Source: Gloeobacter kilaueensis JS1
GTDB taxonomy: Bacteria; Cyanobacteriota; Cyanobacteriia; Gloeobacterales; Gloeobacteraceae
DNA length: 64,000 bases
Reading direction: 5' to 3'
NCBI RefSeq assembly: GCF_000484535.1
Contig: NC_022600.1
Span: forward strand, 496,001-560,000
Each line of letters starts with the position of its first letter. Position 1 is the first letter of the stretch. The notes below the pieces were generated by a model, which ran no database searches, was not told the origin of the DNA, and was given only the letters and a program-made list of their open reading frames with translations. Position numbers and translations under genes: made by a program. Positions 1 through 9,306 of the stretch are shown here, in pieces.

Positions 1-1724
1 CGAGCGCCACCAGCGGCCCGAACACTGGGGTGAGCTACCAGGCGAAGGTGCAGGACCAGTACGGCAACACGGTTACGACCGCCACCACCAGCGTTAGCTT
101 CTCAGCCAGTGGGGTGACGGGCAGCTTCAGCCCGAGTGCGGCGGTGAACGCCTCCGCCGGAATTGCCAGCGTCACCTTCACCACCGGCAGCAGCAGCGGC
201 AGCGGTACGATCACAGCCACCGCTTCGGGCCTCACCTCCGCCAGCGGCACGCTGACGGTGAGCACCGGCAACCCGATCTACCTCGAAAACCTCAAGCCGG
301 GCACCACCAACTGGCAGATCCCGAGCGGCAGCAAGTCGGGGGGTGAAATCGCTGGTTTTGCCGGAGCGCTCAGCGTCAACAAGGGCGAGGCTCTGCCTCT
401 GATGGTGAGCTTCGATGTCTACGGCAGCGGCGGCTCGCCCTCTCAGATTCTCGGCCAGTACACCGTCGAGGTCTACCGGCTCGGGTACTACGGCGGCACG
501 GGTGGCCGACTGATGACCACCCTGGGACCGATCAACGGCTACCGCCAGGCCGACTGCCTGATCGGAGACCAGGCAACGCGATTGGTCGAGTGCAAGTGGC
601 TGCAGAATGCCACGATCCAGACCGGCTCGGACTGGACGACGGGCCTGTACGCCGCCAAGCTCATCGACGGGCGCAACGGCAAGCAAGCCTACGTCTGGTT
701 CGTCGTCCGCGACGATGCCAGCCACTCGGATTTGCTCTTCCAGAGCAGCGTCAATACCTTCAACGCCTATAACTACTTCGGCGGCTACCAGGGCGGCTTC
801 AGCCTCTACCGGGGCAACGACGGCACCTACAACACCCGCGCCTTCAAGGTCTCCTTCGACCGGCCCTACGCCGATTCGATCGGCTCCACCGATCCGAACA
901 ACCCGATGGGCCAGGAGTACGGGATGGCGTACTGGCTGGAGCGCCAGAGCTACGACGTGTCGTACACGACCAACCTGGATGTCTCCTTGAACGCTTCGCT
1001 GTTGCAGCAGCACAAGGGCTTCCTGTCGGTCGGCCACGACGAGTACTGGACGATGGAGGAGCGCCAGGGGGTGCAGCAGGCCCGCGACGCCGGTATTCAC
1101 CTGGGCTTTTTTACAGCGAACGCCGCCTACTGGCGCGTGCGCTACGAGCCCTCGACCAGCGGCACGCCCAACCGGGTGATGGTCTGCTACAAAGAAGCCT
1201 GGGCCCAGGATCCGGTGGCTCCCACCACCCGCTTCCGCGACTATCCCAACTACCTGCCCGAGAACGCCCTGCTTGGCGTCATGTACATCGGCGACTACAA
1301 CGGCTCGGGCTACCCCTGGGTCGTGAGCAACGCCTCCGACCCCATCTTCGCCAATACCGGCGTCACCAACGGCAGCGCCTTCTACGGCATCGTCGGCTGG
1401 GAGTGGGACGCGGTGGTGAGTAACGGCCAGAGCCCGAGCGGTCTTGTCACCCTCTCCGCCTCGCCGGTGACGGCCACCACCCTCGCCCCCGCCGACCCCG
1501 GCGATCCGAATAACCCGAGCAACATCTCCACCAGCACCAGCCAGACCGCCAACGGCGTGCGCTACACCGCCGCGAGCGGGGCAAAGGTCTTTGCCTCCGG
1601 TGCTATCCAGTGGGCGAACGGATTATCGACCGGCGGCCTGCCCTTCCAGCAGCTCAACGTCAACATCCTCTCCAATATGGGCGTCAAGCCCTACACCCCC
1701 ACCTCCGGCCTGATCGTGCCTTAG
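1..1724 (+). CDS. Secreted Ig-like / N,N-dimethylformamidase-like protein, 5'-truncated
   Basis: The reading frame is open to the left edge of the window, so the N-terminus is missing; the GTG at 30 is only an internal codon. The first ~95 visible residues are a Ser/Thr/Gly-rich bacterial Ig-like (Big/invasin type) repeat. The remaining ~470 residues resemble the C-terminal domain of the N,N-dimethylformamidase large subunit, including a GHDEYW motif near base 1033 that corresponds to the His-x-Glu part of that enzyme's iron site (family knowledge). Enzyme activity on formamides is not implied; such domains occur in many large secreted proteins of unknown role. It is followed after 10 bases by a second secreted-protein gene. 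Confidence 0.75.
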   Translation, partial: SATSGPNTGVSYQAKVQDQYGNTVTTATTSVSFSASGVTGSFSPSAAVNASAGIASVTFTTGSSSGSGTITATASGLTSASGTLTVSTGNPIYLENLKPGTTNWQIPSGSKSGGEIAGFAGALSVNKGEALPLMVSFDVYGSGGSPSQILGQYTVEVYRLGYYGGTGGRLMTTLGPINGYRQADCLIGDQATRLVECKWLQNATIQTGSDWTTGLYAAKLIDGRNGKQAYVWFVVRDDASHSDLLFQSSVNTFNAYNYFGGYQGGFSLYRGNDGTYNTRAFKVSFDRPYADSIGSTDPNNPMGQEYGMAYWLERQSYDVSYTTNLDVSLNASLLQQHKGFLSVGHDEYWTMEERQGVQQARDAGIHLGFFTANAAYWRVRYEPSTSGTPNRVMVCYKEAWAQDPVAPTTRFRDYPNYLPENALLGVMYIGDYNGSGYPWVVSNASDPIFANTGVTNGSAFYGIVGWEWDAVVSNGQSPSGLVTLSASPVTATTLAPADPGDPNNPSNISTSTSQTANGVRYTAASGAKVFASGAIQWANGLSTGGLPFQQLNVNILSNMGVKPYTPTSGLIVP

Positions 1725-1734
1725 GAAGTGAACC

Positions 1735-2505
1735 ATGATACGCCCCATCGTCTCCAGCTTTTGCTTCCTGGCGCTCGCCGCCCTGCCGGTCTCTGCCGAG
1801 GTGCTCTACGCCGTCGGAAGCCCTGGCACTCTGCTCACCGTCGATCTAGACAGTGGCCGGATCGAGACCAGGAGCACCCTGGCTCTGCCCGACCAGAGCC
1901 GCCTGAACGGAGTGACGGTTCTCGCCGACGACACCGTGCTCCTCGCGGGCACGGTGCCGGGGGTGCGCACCCGCAACTACCTGGCTCTGCTGGGCAATGG
2001 ACGGGTCCAGACCCTCAACGTCACCGGCCTGGCCCAGCGCAGTGCGCTCTTGAGCGTTCTCGCCACCCGCCAGGGTGCGCTGTTGGGTGTCGCCAGCGCC
2101 CAGAGCGAAGGTGTCGCCCAGCGGCTGGTCACCATCGACCGCCAGACGGGTAAAGCCCTGCCCCTCGCCGACTTTGCCCTCTCAAAGAGTGTGCTGCTGA
2201 GCAACCTCACCCAGTGCCCGAATGGTCGCATCTACGGCACCACCTTCCCCCAGGAAGGCGGAGCGCATCTGGTCCGGGTAGACCTGCTGCAGCACAAACT
2301 GACCCGCCTGCCGGGCCTGCAGATCGCAGGTCAACCCTTTGGCGGTGGCATCAAGAGCCTTGCCTGCTCGGGGGCAAACGAACTGTTTGCCCTCTCTCCC
2401 AGCAGCACCGAGGGCCAGAGCGTCCTCTACCGGCTCGATGCTGCCAGCGGCAGCCTGAACGAGGTGCTCACCGCTGAGATCGAAAAGATCGCCTTCCGTC
2501 CCTGA
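1735..2505 (+). CDS. Secreted protein of unknown function, probable beta-propeller
   Basis: The 256-residue product starts with a clear Sec signal peptide (hydrophobic stretch up to about residue 21, ending VSAE). The mature part alternates short beta-strand-like segments with Asp/Gly turns (for example LLTVDLDSGR and LVRVDLLQHK), as in propeller or SMP30/gluconolactonase-like folds. No catalytic motif is recognised. It lies 10 bases after the dimethylformamidase-like gene on the same strand and is followed by a strong terminator, so the two probably form the end of one transcription unit. Function is unknown. Confidence 0.7.
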   Translation: MIRPIVSSFCFLALAALPVSAEVLYAVGSPGTLLTVDLDSGRIETRSTLALPDQSRLNGVTVLADDTVLLAGTVPGVRTRNYLALLGNGRVQTLNVTGLAQRSALLSVLATRQGALLGVASAQSEGVAQRLVTIDRQTGKALPLADFALSKSVLLSNLTQCPNGRIYGTTFPQEGGAHLVRVDLLQHKLTRLPGLQIAGQPFGGGIKSLACSGANELFALSPSSTEGQSVLYRLDAASGSLNEVLTAEIEKIAFRP

Positions 2506-2527
2506 GTTTGACCCTTCCTCGTTCTCG

Positions 2528-2554
2528 CCCCCCTCCTGCGAGGGGGGTCTTTTT
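2528..2554 (+). terminator. Rho-independent terminator
   Basis: A perfect 8-bp stem, CCCCCCTC and GAGGGGGG, with a CTGC loop is followed by TCTTTTT. It separates the secreted protein gene from the membrane glycosyltransferase gene and argues that the latter starts at the ATG at 2568, not at the TTG at 2508. Confidence 0.85.
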
Positions 2555-2567
2555 CTGGCTGCCGCCG

Positions 2568-4319
2568 ATGCTAATCAAAACCCTCTACACCCGGCGCTAC
2601 GCGATCTTGACAGCGGCGGTGTTTGTCTTCTTAGCCGTGCTCAGCTGGGGCAAACACTGGAATCTGCTGGTCGATGTCGGGCGCGACTTGGAGACGACGG
2701 TGCGCATCGCCGATGGGCAGTTGCTTTACCGCGACATCCAGTCGTACTACACGCCCTTTGCTTACTACTGCAATGCCTGGTTGGTCAACCTCTTTGGCCG
2801 CCACCTGGCCGTCTTTTATCTGATTAGCCTGGCGATCAAGGCGACGCTCGCCCTGGCCGTCTACAGGCTTGCCACCCGCCTGCTCAAAGAATCCTATGCC
2901 GCTGCAATCTGCTGCGGGGTGCTCGTTACCTTCGCCTTTACTCCCGGCAACGTCAACCAGTCCAGCTTCTCGATGCAGTACGCCGGTGCCTTTCTGGCCC
3001 TGGCATTGGTAGCGCTGCAGGCGTATCTGCTGCGTCCGCGCCCGTGGCTGTTGCCGCTGATGGGCGTCCTCAGTGCTCTGGGTGCCCTCAGCAAGCAGGA
3101 GTACGGCGTCGCCGCCGCCGCAGCGATACTCGCTGCCCTGCTCCTGCACCACCTCAGCGCTGAGCAAACGCCCTGGCCCATTCGGGTGCGCCAGTTGCTC
3201 ACAGCCTGGCTGCTCTTTGCTGGACCGCTGGCGGCAGTGACCTTCGTGCCGCTCTGGTGGTTCTTGAAGCAGGTGGGCTGGCAGGTGCTCGTCGAAGAAA
3301 GCCTCTACCCGCGCTCCCGGTTTCACCTGTTCACAAGTAGCGAGATGATGCAGGTCTCGCCGCTTAAAACGCTCTTCGTCTGGGGCCGCAGCGCGCTGTA
3401 CTTTTTACTCAGCTCTGCGCCGGTCATCGCGGTGCTGGTGCTGCTGCGCCGCCTGATCCGCGACCCGGCGGTGCTCGCAATCGCTGCTACGGCCATCGCC
3501 TTTCCGCTTTCGTACCTGTTCGCGCGGCTATCACACGTAAGCGACCTGCTGCCTTTTAACTACCTGCACTGGTCGATCGTTCTATTTATCGGTGCAGCAG
3601 CGTTCTACCGCCCGATTGTAAAAGCGATTGGAAAACCGGCGGCGCTGGTGCTCTTTGCCCTGAGCGTCGCCGTCGTCGTCCTCAACCTGCGCTGGCTATT
3701 CACCTTCGAGCTGTACGACAACTACGCGGTGCTATTGTTTGTCCTCTTCGGACTCGCCCTCGGATTGCTCGCACCGCACCTGCCCCAGAAAATCAGCCCG
3801 CTTCTTTACCTGGCGGTCTGCACCGGCGCAATGCTCCTGGCGCGCACGTGGGAGTTCGCCCGCTACGACGCGCCCGTGGAATCGCCCCGTGGCACCGTGC
3901 TCACCCCGGCCCGCCAGACTCGCTACCAACCAGCGGGCATGAGCGCAGCCTTCAACCAGGCCATCGCCTTTTTGGACTCGCACCTCGCACCTGCCGAGCG
4001 GGGCCGCGTCCTGGTGCTGCCGGACGGTACGCTGCTCAACTACCTGAGCGCTACCCATTCTCCGGCTAGGGAATTGACCTTTCTGCCCGGCACGATCGCC
4101 GGGCCTCAAGAAGAAGAAGCTTTCATCGAGCGCATGAAGCGGCAGACCCGCTTCATCGTGCTGGTGGACCGCACCTACGATGGCTGGGCCCAGAAGCGCT
4201 ACAGCCAAATTAATCCGCTCATCTACGAGTGGGTCACCCGCCAGAACCGGCTGGTTGCACGCTTTCCCGCCAACGCCGATCTCATCCGGATCTACCAGAC
4301 CGCTACCCCCCGCGATTAG
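2568..4319 (+). CDS. Polytopic membrane glycosyltransferase-like protein (GT-C / ArnT-like)
   Basis: About 583 residues with ten or more hydrophobic segments. An early loop carries an acidic GRDLE motif followed by a DGQLLYRDIQ segment, the arrangement seen in the first periplasmic loop of GT-C enzymes that use polyprenyl-phosphate sugars (family knowledge). The ATG at 2568 is chosen because a terminator lies between the upstream TTG and this codon. It is first in the polysaccharide locus, 10 bases before the nucleotide-sugar dehydrogenase gene. The gene at 14960 has a similar plan. The sugar donor and acceptor cannot be read from the sequence. Confidence 0.7.
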   Translation: MLIKTLYTRRYAILTAAVFVFLAVLSWGKHWNLLVDVGRDLETTVRIADGQLLYRDIQSYYTPFAYYCNAWLVNLFGRHLAVFYLISLAIKATLALAVYRLATRLLKESYAAAICCGVLVTFAFTPGNVNQSSFSMQYAGAFLALALVALQAYLLRPRPWLLPLMGVLSALGALSKQEYGVAAAAAILAALLLHHLSAEQTPWPIRVRQLLTAWLLFAGPLAAVTFVPLWWFLKQVGWQVLVEESLYPRSRFHLFTSSEMMQVSPLKTLFVWGRSALYFLLSSAPVIAVLVLLRRLIRDPAVLAIAATAIAFPLSYLFARLSHVSDLLPFNYLHWSIVLFIGAAAFYRPIVKAIGKPAALVLFALSVAVVVLNLRWLFTFELYDNYAVLLFVLFGLALGLLAPHLPQKISPLLYLAVCTGAMLLARTWEFARYDAPVESPRGTVLTPARQTRYQPAGMSAAFNQAIAFLDSHLAPAERGRVLVLPDGTLLNYLSATHSPARELTFLPGTIAGPQEEEAFIERMKRQTRFIVLVDRTYDGWAQKRYSQINPLIYEWVTRQNRLVARFPANADLIRIYQTATPRD

Positions 4320-4329
4320 GAGCCACATC

Positions 4330-5673
4330 ATGCATTCGCCTACCCTTCAACTCGATGTCAAATCGTCCCTGCTGCGCAAGATCCAGACCCGCACCGCCCG
4401 CATCGCCATCGTCGGCCTGGGCTACGTCGGCCTGCCTCTGGCTGTCCAGTTCGCCAAAAGCGGCTTTGCCGTCACCGGCATGGATGTCGATGAGAGCAAG
4501 CTCGCCCGCCTGAACGCCGGTACGTCTTACATTCAGGATGTCGAGAGCAGCGACCTGCGCCAGTTCGTCGCAGCCGAGCGCCTCACAGGCACCTCGGATT
4601 TTAGCCGCCTGCGCGAGGCGGATGCGATCATCGTCTGCGTTCCCACCCCCCTCGATCGCTCCAAAAAACCCGACATTTCCTACATCGTCGCCGCCGCCGA
4701 AAATATCCAGGCGTCGCTGCGTCCCGGCCAGATCATCGTGCTGGAGAGCACCACCTATCCGGGTACGACCGACGAGGTGCTGCTGCCGATGTTCGAGCAG
4801 ATGGGCCTCCAGATCGACCGCGACTTTTTCCTCGCCTTCTCGCCGGAGCGGGTCGATCCGGGCAACCCTACTTTTCGTACCGGGAATATCCCCAAGTTAG
4901 TTGGGGGCGTCAGCGCCGACAGCACCGAGGTGGCGACGGTTCTCTACCGCACCGTCGTGGGCCGGGTGCATTCAGTCTCTTCGGCGCGCACGGCTGAAAC
5001 CGCCAAGCTGCTCGAAAACACCTTTAGAAGCGTGAATATCGCCCTGGTGAACGAGATGGCCCAGCTCTGCCGCCACCTGGGCATCGACGTCTGGGAGGTG
5101 GTGGAGGCGGCGGGCACCAAGCCCTTCGGCTTTATGAAGTTCTATCCGGGGCCGGGCATCGGCGGCCACTGCATCCCCCTCGACCCGTACTACCTCTCGT
5201 GGAAAGCCCGGCTGCACGGCTACGAGCCGCGCTTCATCGAGCTGGCCGAAGAGGTCAACTCCCACATGCCCGACTATGTGCAGAGCCTGGTGGGCGAGGC
5301 GCTCAACAGCCAGCGCAAGTGCGTCAACGGCGCTGACATCTTGATTTTGGGTGTCGCCTACAAGCCCGACATCGACGATTACCGCGAGTCGCCCGCCCTC
5401 AGGCTGATGCAGAAGTTGCACCGCCAGGGAGCCCGGCTGCGCTACAGCGATCCCCACGTGCCGGTGCTGCCGTTTTTGGTCGATACCGAGAGCTACATCC
5501 TCCAGAGCCAGCCCCTCGACGCCGCTTCGATCGCCGCTGCCGATCTCGTCGTGGTCGTCACCGACCACCGCGCCTTCGACTGGCAACTGGTCGCGGACAA
5601 CGCGGCTCTGGTCGTCGATACGCGCAACGCCCTGGCCGCCCACCGCGACTGTTGCCCGACCTTCCACCTCTAG
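4330..5673 (+). CDS. wbpA: UDP-N-acetylglucosamine 6-dehydrogenase type nucleotide-sugar dehydrogenase (WbpA-like)
   Basis: A 447-residue UDP-glucose/GDP-mannose dehydrogenase family protein. The N-terminal Rossmann motif is GLGYVGLPLA, followed by the family's ESTTYPGTT segment, a long central helix, the catalytic cysteine region GPGIGGHCIP, and a C-terminal UDP-binding domain containing GVAYKPDIDD. It oxidises the C6 hydroxyl of a UDP-sugar to a uronic acid with two NAD+. The ATG at 4330 follows the previous stop by 10 bases. Four other genes in the window match the remaining steps to UDP-ManNAc(3NAc)A, so UDP-GlcNAc is the likely substrate. UDP-ManNAc or UDP-Glc dehydrogenase remains possible. 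Confidence 0.85.
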   Translation: MHSPTLQLDVKSSLLRKIQTRTARIAIVGLGYVGLPLAVQFAKSGFAVTGMDVDESKLARLNAGTSYIQDVESSDLRQFVAAERLTGTSDFSRLREADAIIVCVPTPLDRSKKPDISYIVAAAENIQASLRPGQIIVLESTTYPGTTDEVLLPMFEQMGLQIDRDFFLAFSPERVDPGNPTFRTGNIPKLVGGVSADSTEVATVLYRTVVGRVHSVSSARTAETAKLLENTFRSVNIALVNEMAQLCRHLGIDVWEVVEAAGTKPFGFMKFYPGPGIGGHCIPLDPYYLSWKARLHGYEPRFIELAEEVNSHMPDYVQSLVGEALNSQRKCVNGADILILGVAYKPDIDDYRESPALRLMQKLHRQGARLRYSDPHVPVLPFLVDTESYILQSQPLDAASIAAADLVVVVTDHRAFDWQLVADNAALVVDTRNALAAHRDCCPTFHL

Positions 5674-5685
5674 ACGGGAGCTACC

Positions 5686-6111
5686 ATGTCCTCTGCCACC
5701 TTCATCTTGATTCTCGCCGTCGTGCTCAACGCCCTCGGCAACGTGCTGATCAAAGTCGGTATGAACCAGGCTGGCCCGCTGGATCTGACGCAACCGCTGC
5801 GGACGATGGCGGCGATTTTTCTCAATCCCGGCGTCGCCTTTGGCATCGGCTTTTTTGTCGTCGCCCTGGCCGGTTACAGCTACACCCTGGCCCGGCTCAA
5901 TTTGAGCACGGCCTATCCGATCATGAGCAGCCTCAGCTTTATGGCGGTGCTGCTCATCTCGGTGGTCTTCCTGCAGGAGCGGGTGCAGCTGGTGCAACTG
6001 GCAGGCTGTGCCGTGATCTTGCTGGGCGTCTGGCTGGTCGCCTCCCAGATGGGACCGACTCCCGCTCCCCCGGTCAAAACCGCCGCGAGCACGCTGCCGG
6101 AGGTGCGATGA
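5686..6111 (+). CDS. Small four-helix DMT-superfamily (EamA/SMR-like) membrane protein
   Basis: The 141-residue protein has four predicted membrane helices and the small-multidrug-resistance/EmrE-like pattern, including STAYPIMSSLSFMAV in helix 3. Proteins of this type in envelope loci (ArnE/ArnF-like) are thought to move undecaprenyl-phosphate-linked sugars across the membrane; that role here is inference from position. It starts 12 bases after the dehydrogenase gene, and its stop overlaps the start of the phosphoglycosyl transferase gene by ATGA, which indicates translational coupling. Confidence 0.75.
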   Translation: MSSATFILILAVVLNALGNVLIKVGMNQAGPLDLTQPLRTMAAIFLNPGVAFGIGFFVVALAGYSYTLARLNLSTAYPIMSSLSFMAVLLISVVFLQERVQLVQLAGCAVILLGVWLVASQMGPTPAPPVKTAASTLPEVR

Positions 6112-6785
6112 ACACTTCCCAACTGCAGTCGGGGCGGCTCAGCTTTGCGCCGCCCCGGCCCGCTCCCCTCAGCTACCGGTTCTTGAAGCGGGCTTTCGAC
6201 TTCTGCGCGGCGGCCTTTGGGCTGCTGCTGCTCGCCCCTCTGCTCGTCCTCGTCGCCCTTGTTATTTGCCTCGATTCGCCGGGACCGATTTTCTTTCGGC
6301 AACAGCGTCTCGGGCGGGGCGGGCGGCCCTTTCGGATCTGGAAGTTCCGGACGATGGTAAAGGGTGCCGAGGCCCAGCTGGCCCGGCTCGAAAACTGCAA
6401 CGAGTCGGAGGGCGGCGTGCTCTTCAAGATGAAGGCCGACCCGCGCGTTACCCGACTGGGAGCGTTCTTGCGCCGCACCAGCCTCGATGAGTTGCCGCAG
6501 CTCATCAATGTGCTCGCAGGCCAGATGAGTCTGGTCGGTCCCCGCCCGCTGCAACTGCGCGACTGCGAACGGGCCCGCGAGCGCTACCCGGATGTCTTTG
6601 CCCATCGGCTCTCGGTGCTACCGGGCATCACTGGACCCTGGCAGGTGCGGGGCCGCAGCGAAGTCGCCTTCGAGCCCATGCTCCACCTCGACCTCGACTA
6701 CATTGCCCAGCGCAGCTTCTGGCTCGATCTGGTCATCCTCCAGCAGACGCTCGTCGTCGTGCTCGCCCGCAGAGGGGCTTACTGA
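6108..6785 (+). CDS. Undecaprenyl-phosphate sugar phosphotransferase (short, monotopic type)
   Basis: This 225-residue protein has the full catalytic domain of the bacterial sugar transferase family: one re-entrant hydrophobic segment (about residues 35-58), a KFRTM motif, the basic/acidic RRTSLDELPQ segment with catalytic Asp-Glu, and LVGPRP. It transfers a sugar-1-phosphate from a UDP-sugar to undecaprenyl phosphate and thus starts repeat-unit synthesis. The N-terminal membrane and Rossmann region of WbaP/WcaJ-type enzymes is absent, so it belongs to the PglC-like short form. The start codon overlaps the previous stop. Confidence 0.9.
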   Translation: MNTSQLQSGRLSFAPPRPAPLSYRFLKRAFDFCAAAFGLLLLAPLLVLVALVICLDSPGPIFFRQQRLGRGGRPFRIWKFRTMVKGAEAQLARLENCNESEGGVLFKMKADPRVTRLGAFLRRTSLDELPQLINVLAGQMSLVGPRPLQLRDCERARERYPDVFAHRLSVLPGITGPWQVRGRSEVAFEPMLHLDLDYIAQRSFWLDLVILQQTLVVVLARRGAY

Positions 6786-6790
6786 GCGCC

Positions 6791-8254
6791 ATGCTGTTCA
6801 ATTCTTACGAATTTATCCTGCTGTTTTTGCCCGTGAGCGTGGCCGTGTTCTACGGCCTGGGGAGTACGGGCCGCCCCCGCGCTGCCTGCCTCTGGCTGGT
6901 AATCGCTTCGCTTTTTTTCTACGGCTGGTGGAAGCCCGCGTACCTGCTGTTGCTGGTCTTTTCGATCGGCTTCAACTACGGGGTGGGCCTCGCCCTGGGC
7001 CGGATGGGTGGACCGGCCACTCGCCGCCGGGTGGTGCTGGCGCTGGGGATTGCGGTGAACCTTGGCCTTCTGGGCTACTTCAAGTACGCCAACTTCTTCG
7101 TCGCCAACTGGAACGAACTGGTGGGCAGCCACTGGTCGCTTGCGGCGATCGTCCTGCCGCTCGCCATTTCGTTTTTTACCTTCAACCAGATCGCTTATCT
7201 GGTCGATGCCTACCGGGGCATCGCCCGCGAATACGATCTGGTGAGCTACAGCCTGTTCATCAGCTTCTTTCCGCACCTGATCGCGGGACCCATCGTCCAT
7301 CACAAGGAGATGATTCCCCAGTTCCAGGAGCGCGACGGTCGCTTCAACGCCGAAGATCTGGCGGTGGGGCTTACCATCTTTTGCATCGGCCTCACCAAGA
7401 AAGTGCTGCTGGCGGACGGCATCGCCCCCTACGCCAACCAGGCGTTCGACATCGCCGCCCACGGCGGCAGCCTGCACTTTGCCGACGCCTGGATGGGAGC
7501 GCTCGCCTACACGCTGCAACTGTACTTTGACTTTTCCGGCTACTCGGACATGGCGATCGGCGCAGCGCGCCTCTTTGGCATTCGCTTTCCGAACAACTTC
7601 GATTCGCCCTACAAGGCGACGAACATCATCGACTTCTGGCGGCGCTGGCACATCACCCTCTCGAATTTTCTGCGCGACTACCTCTACATTCCTCTGGGCG
7701 GCAACCGCAAAGGACCGCTGCGCCGCTACGTCAACTTGCTTGCAACGATGCTGCTGGGCGGCCTCTGGCACGGTGCGGGCTGGACCTTCGTGATCTGGGG
7801 AGGATTGCATGGCTTCTATCTGGTTATCAACCACGCCTGGCGCACGTTCCGAAAGGCGCTGGGTCACGATCTGGGCCGTGTTTCTCCTCTGGGAACACTG
7901 GCGGGTCGCCTGGCGACCTTCCTGGCGGTGGTCGTCGCCTGGGTCTTTTTCCGCTCAGAGAATCTACCGGCGGCGCTCAAGATGCTGGCACTGATGGCGG
8001 GCACCGAAGGCATCTCGCTCCCGAATTATCTGCCGACGCAGTTGATTGCCCTGCTGCTCTTGTGCTGGTTCGCCCCCAATACCCAGCAGTGGATAGCCGC
8101 TTACCGGCCCGTCCTCGAAGCAGTCAGCTCCCCGGCCCGCTGGCAGTGGCGTCCCACCGTCGGTTTTGGCCTGCTGGTGGGTGTTCTGCTCTTTGTCTGG
8201 CTCAAGATCTCCTTCGAGGCCGCTCCCAGCCAGTTCCTCTACTTCAACTTCTAA
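6791..8254 (+). CDS. MBOAT-family membrane O-acyltransferase (AlgI-like)
   Basis: The 487-residue polytopic protein shows the AlgI/PatA pattern: an N-terminal NSYEFILLFLPV segment, a central FPHLIAGPIVH segment, DFWRRWHITLS, and the catalytic histidine in GGLWHGAGW. Such proteins pass acetyl groups across the inner membrane for O-acetylation of exported polysaccharide. It begins 5 bases after the sugar transferase gene and is followed after 5 bases by an SGNH-like protein, the usual partner in AlgI/AlgJ-type pairs. Confidence 0.9.
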   Translation: MLFNSYEFILLFLPVSVAVFYGLGSTGRPRAACLWLVIASLFFYGWWKPAYLLLLVFSIGFNYGVGLALGRMGGPATRRRVVLALGIAVNLGLLGYFKYANFFVANWNELVGSHWSLAAIVLPLAISFFTFNQIAYLVDAYRGIAREYDLVSYSLFISFFPHLIAGPIVHHKEMIPQFQERDGRFNAEDLAVGLTIFCIGLTKKVLLADGIAPYANQAFDIAAHGGSLHFADAWMGALAYTLQLYFDFSGYSDMAIGAARLFGIRFPNNFDSPYKATNIIDFWRRWHITLSNFLRDYLYIPLGGNRKGPLRRYVNLLATMLLGGLWHGAGWTFVIWGGLHGFYLVINHAWRTFRKALGHDLGRVSPLGTLAGRLATFLAVVVAWVFFRSENLPAALKMLALMAGTEGISLPNYLPTQLIALLLLCWFAPNTQQWIAAYRPVLEAVSSPARWQWRPTVGFGLLVGVLLFVWLKISFEAAPSQFLYFNF

Positions 8255-8259
8255 AATCT

Positions 8260-9306
8260 ATGTCTGCCACCGGCACCCGGACCACACCCGCACCAAAAGT
8301 TCTCCCTGCCGCTGCTGGAGAACGACTTGGCCGCTATTTCCTGGCGGTCGCCCTGGGTCTCATTGGCTCCTGCGCCGCATTTCTGGCACTGGTGGCCCTG
8401 CAATTTGGAGCCCCGACCGAAAGCTCGCGGCCCATCGATCAGGTCTACAACTTCAAATCCGCCCCGGCGGCCCATGGTGGAGCGCGGCTGGTGATTGTCT
8501 CGGGCTCAAACGCTTCCTTTGGTGTCAGTTGCCGCCAGATCCAAGAGCGGACCGGCGTCGATTGCGTGAATGGCGGGATGCACGCGGGCCTCGCCACCGA
8601 TTACCTGCTCAGGCGCGCCCGGCGCTTCCTCCATTCGGGGGACACGGTGCTGCTGCCCCTCGAATACGAGATGTACACCTTTGACGGCCAGCCCAACCAG
8701 GTGCTCATCGACTACGTCTTTGCCCGCGACCCTGGCTACTTTTTAGCCGCCGACCCGCTCACCCAGTTTCGCTTTGTGGCGGGCATCTCCTTCAAGCGCC
8801 TGCAGGCTGGACTCGCCGCCCGCCTCAAGCCCCCCCACGAAGTTGGGCGCGACGACTACCACGCCCGCGTCCTCGACCGCAACGGCGATCGCATCGACAA
8901 CGCCAGGGCAAAGATGACGGCGAAGCAACTGGGCAAGCTCGCCGCCATCCGCCCGATGACCATCGCCGACCCCCTTGAGGGCGAGACGCCCGGCCTGCGC
9001 TCGATTCGCGCTTTTATCGACTGGTGCCGCGAACGCCACATCCAGGTCGTCGCCACCTGGCCCAATACCCGGCGCTTCGCCCTTTACCAGCGGGCGGATT
9101 ACCGCCAATTTTTGGGTCGCATCGAGCGCTTCTATCGTGCCCAGGCCGTGCCCGTACTGGGCCAGCCGGACGAATTTATGTACGAGCTGCCGCTGATGTA
9201 CGACTCGATCTACCACCTCAACGACGAGGGGGTGCGCCTGCGCACCAGCCGCCTCATCGCCCTGCTCCACCCGTACCTTTCCACTCCCGGAGACTATCCC
9301 CAATGA
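8260..9306 (+). CDS. Membrane-anchored SGNH-like protein, probable MBOAT partner
   Basis: A 348-residue protein with one N-terminal membrane helix (about residues 27-48) followed by a periplasmic domain. A GSNASFG motif near residue 81 resembles SGNH block I with its serine, and a C-terminal YDSIYHLNDEGVRL segment supplies a possible Asp/His pair. Proteins like this usually follow MBOAT genes and complete transfer of acetyl groups to glycans (family knowledge). The ATG at 8260 gives a short Ala/Pro-rich cytoplasmic tail before the helix. Its stop overlaps the aminotransferase start by ATGA. Confidence 0.7.
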   Translation: MSATGTRTTPAPKVLPAAAGERLGRYFLAVALGLIGSCAAFLALVALQFGAPTESSRPIDQVYNFKSAPAAHGGARLVIVSGSNASFGVSCRQIQERTGVDCVNGGMHAGLATDYLLRRARRFLHSGDTVLLPLEYEMYTFDGQPNQVLIDYVFARDPGYFLAADPLTQFRFVAGISFKRLQAGLAARLKPPHEVGRDDYHARVLDRNGDRIDNARAKMTAKQLGKLAAIRPMTIADPLEGETPGLRSIRAFIDWCRERHIQVVATWPNTRRFALYQRADYRQFLGRIERFYRAQAVPVLGQPDEFMYELPLMYDSIYHLNDEGVRLRTSRLIALLHPYLSTPGDYPQ

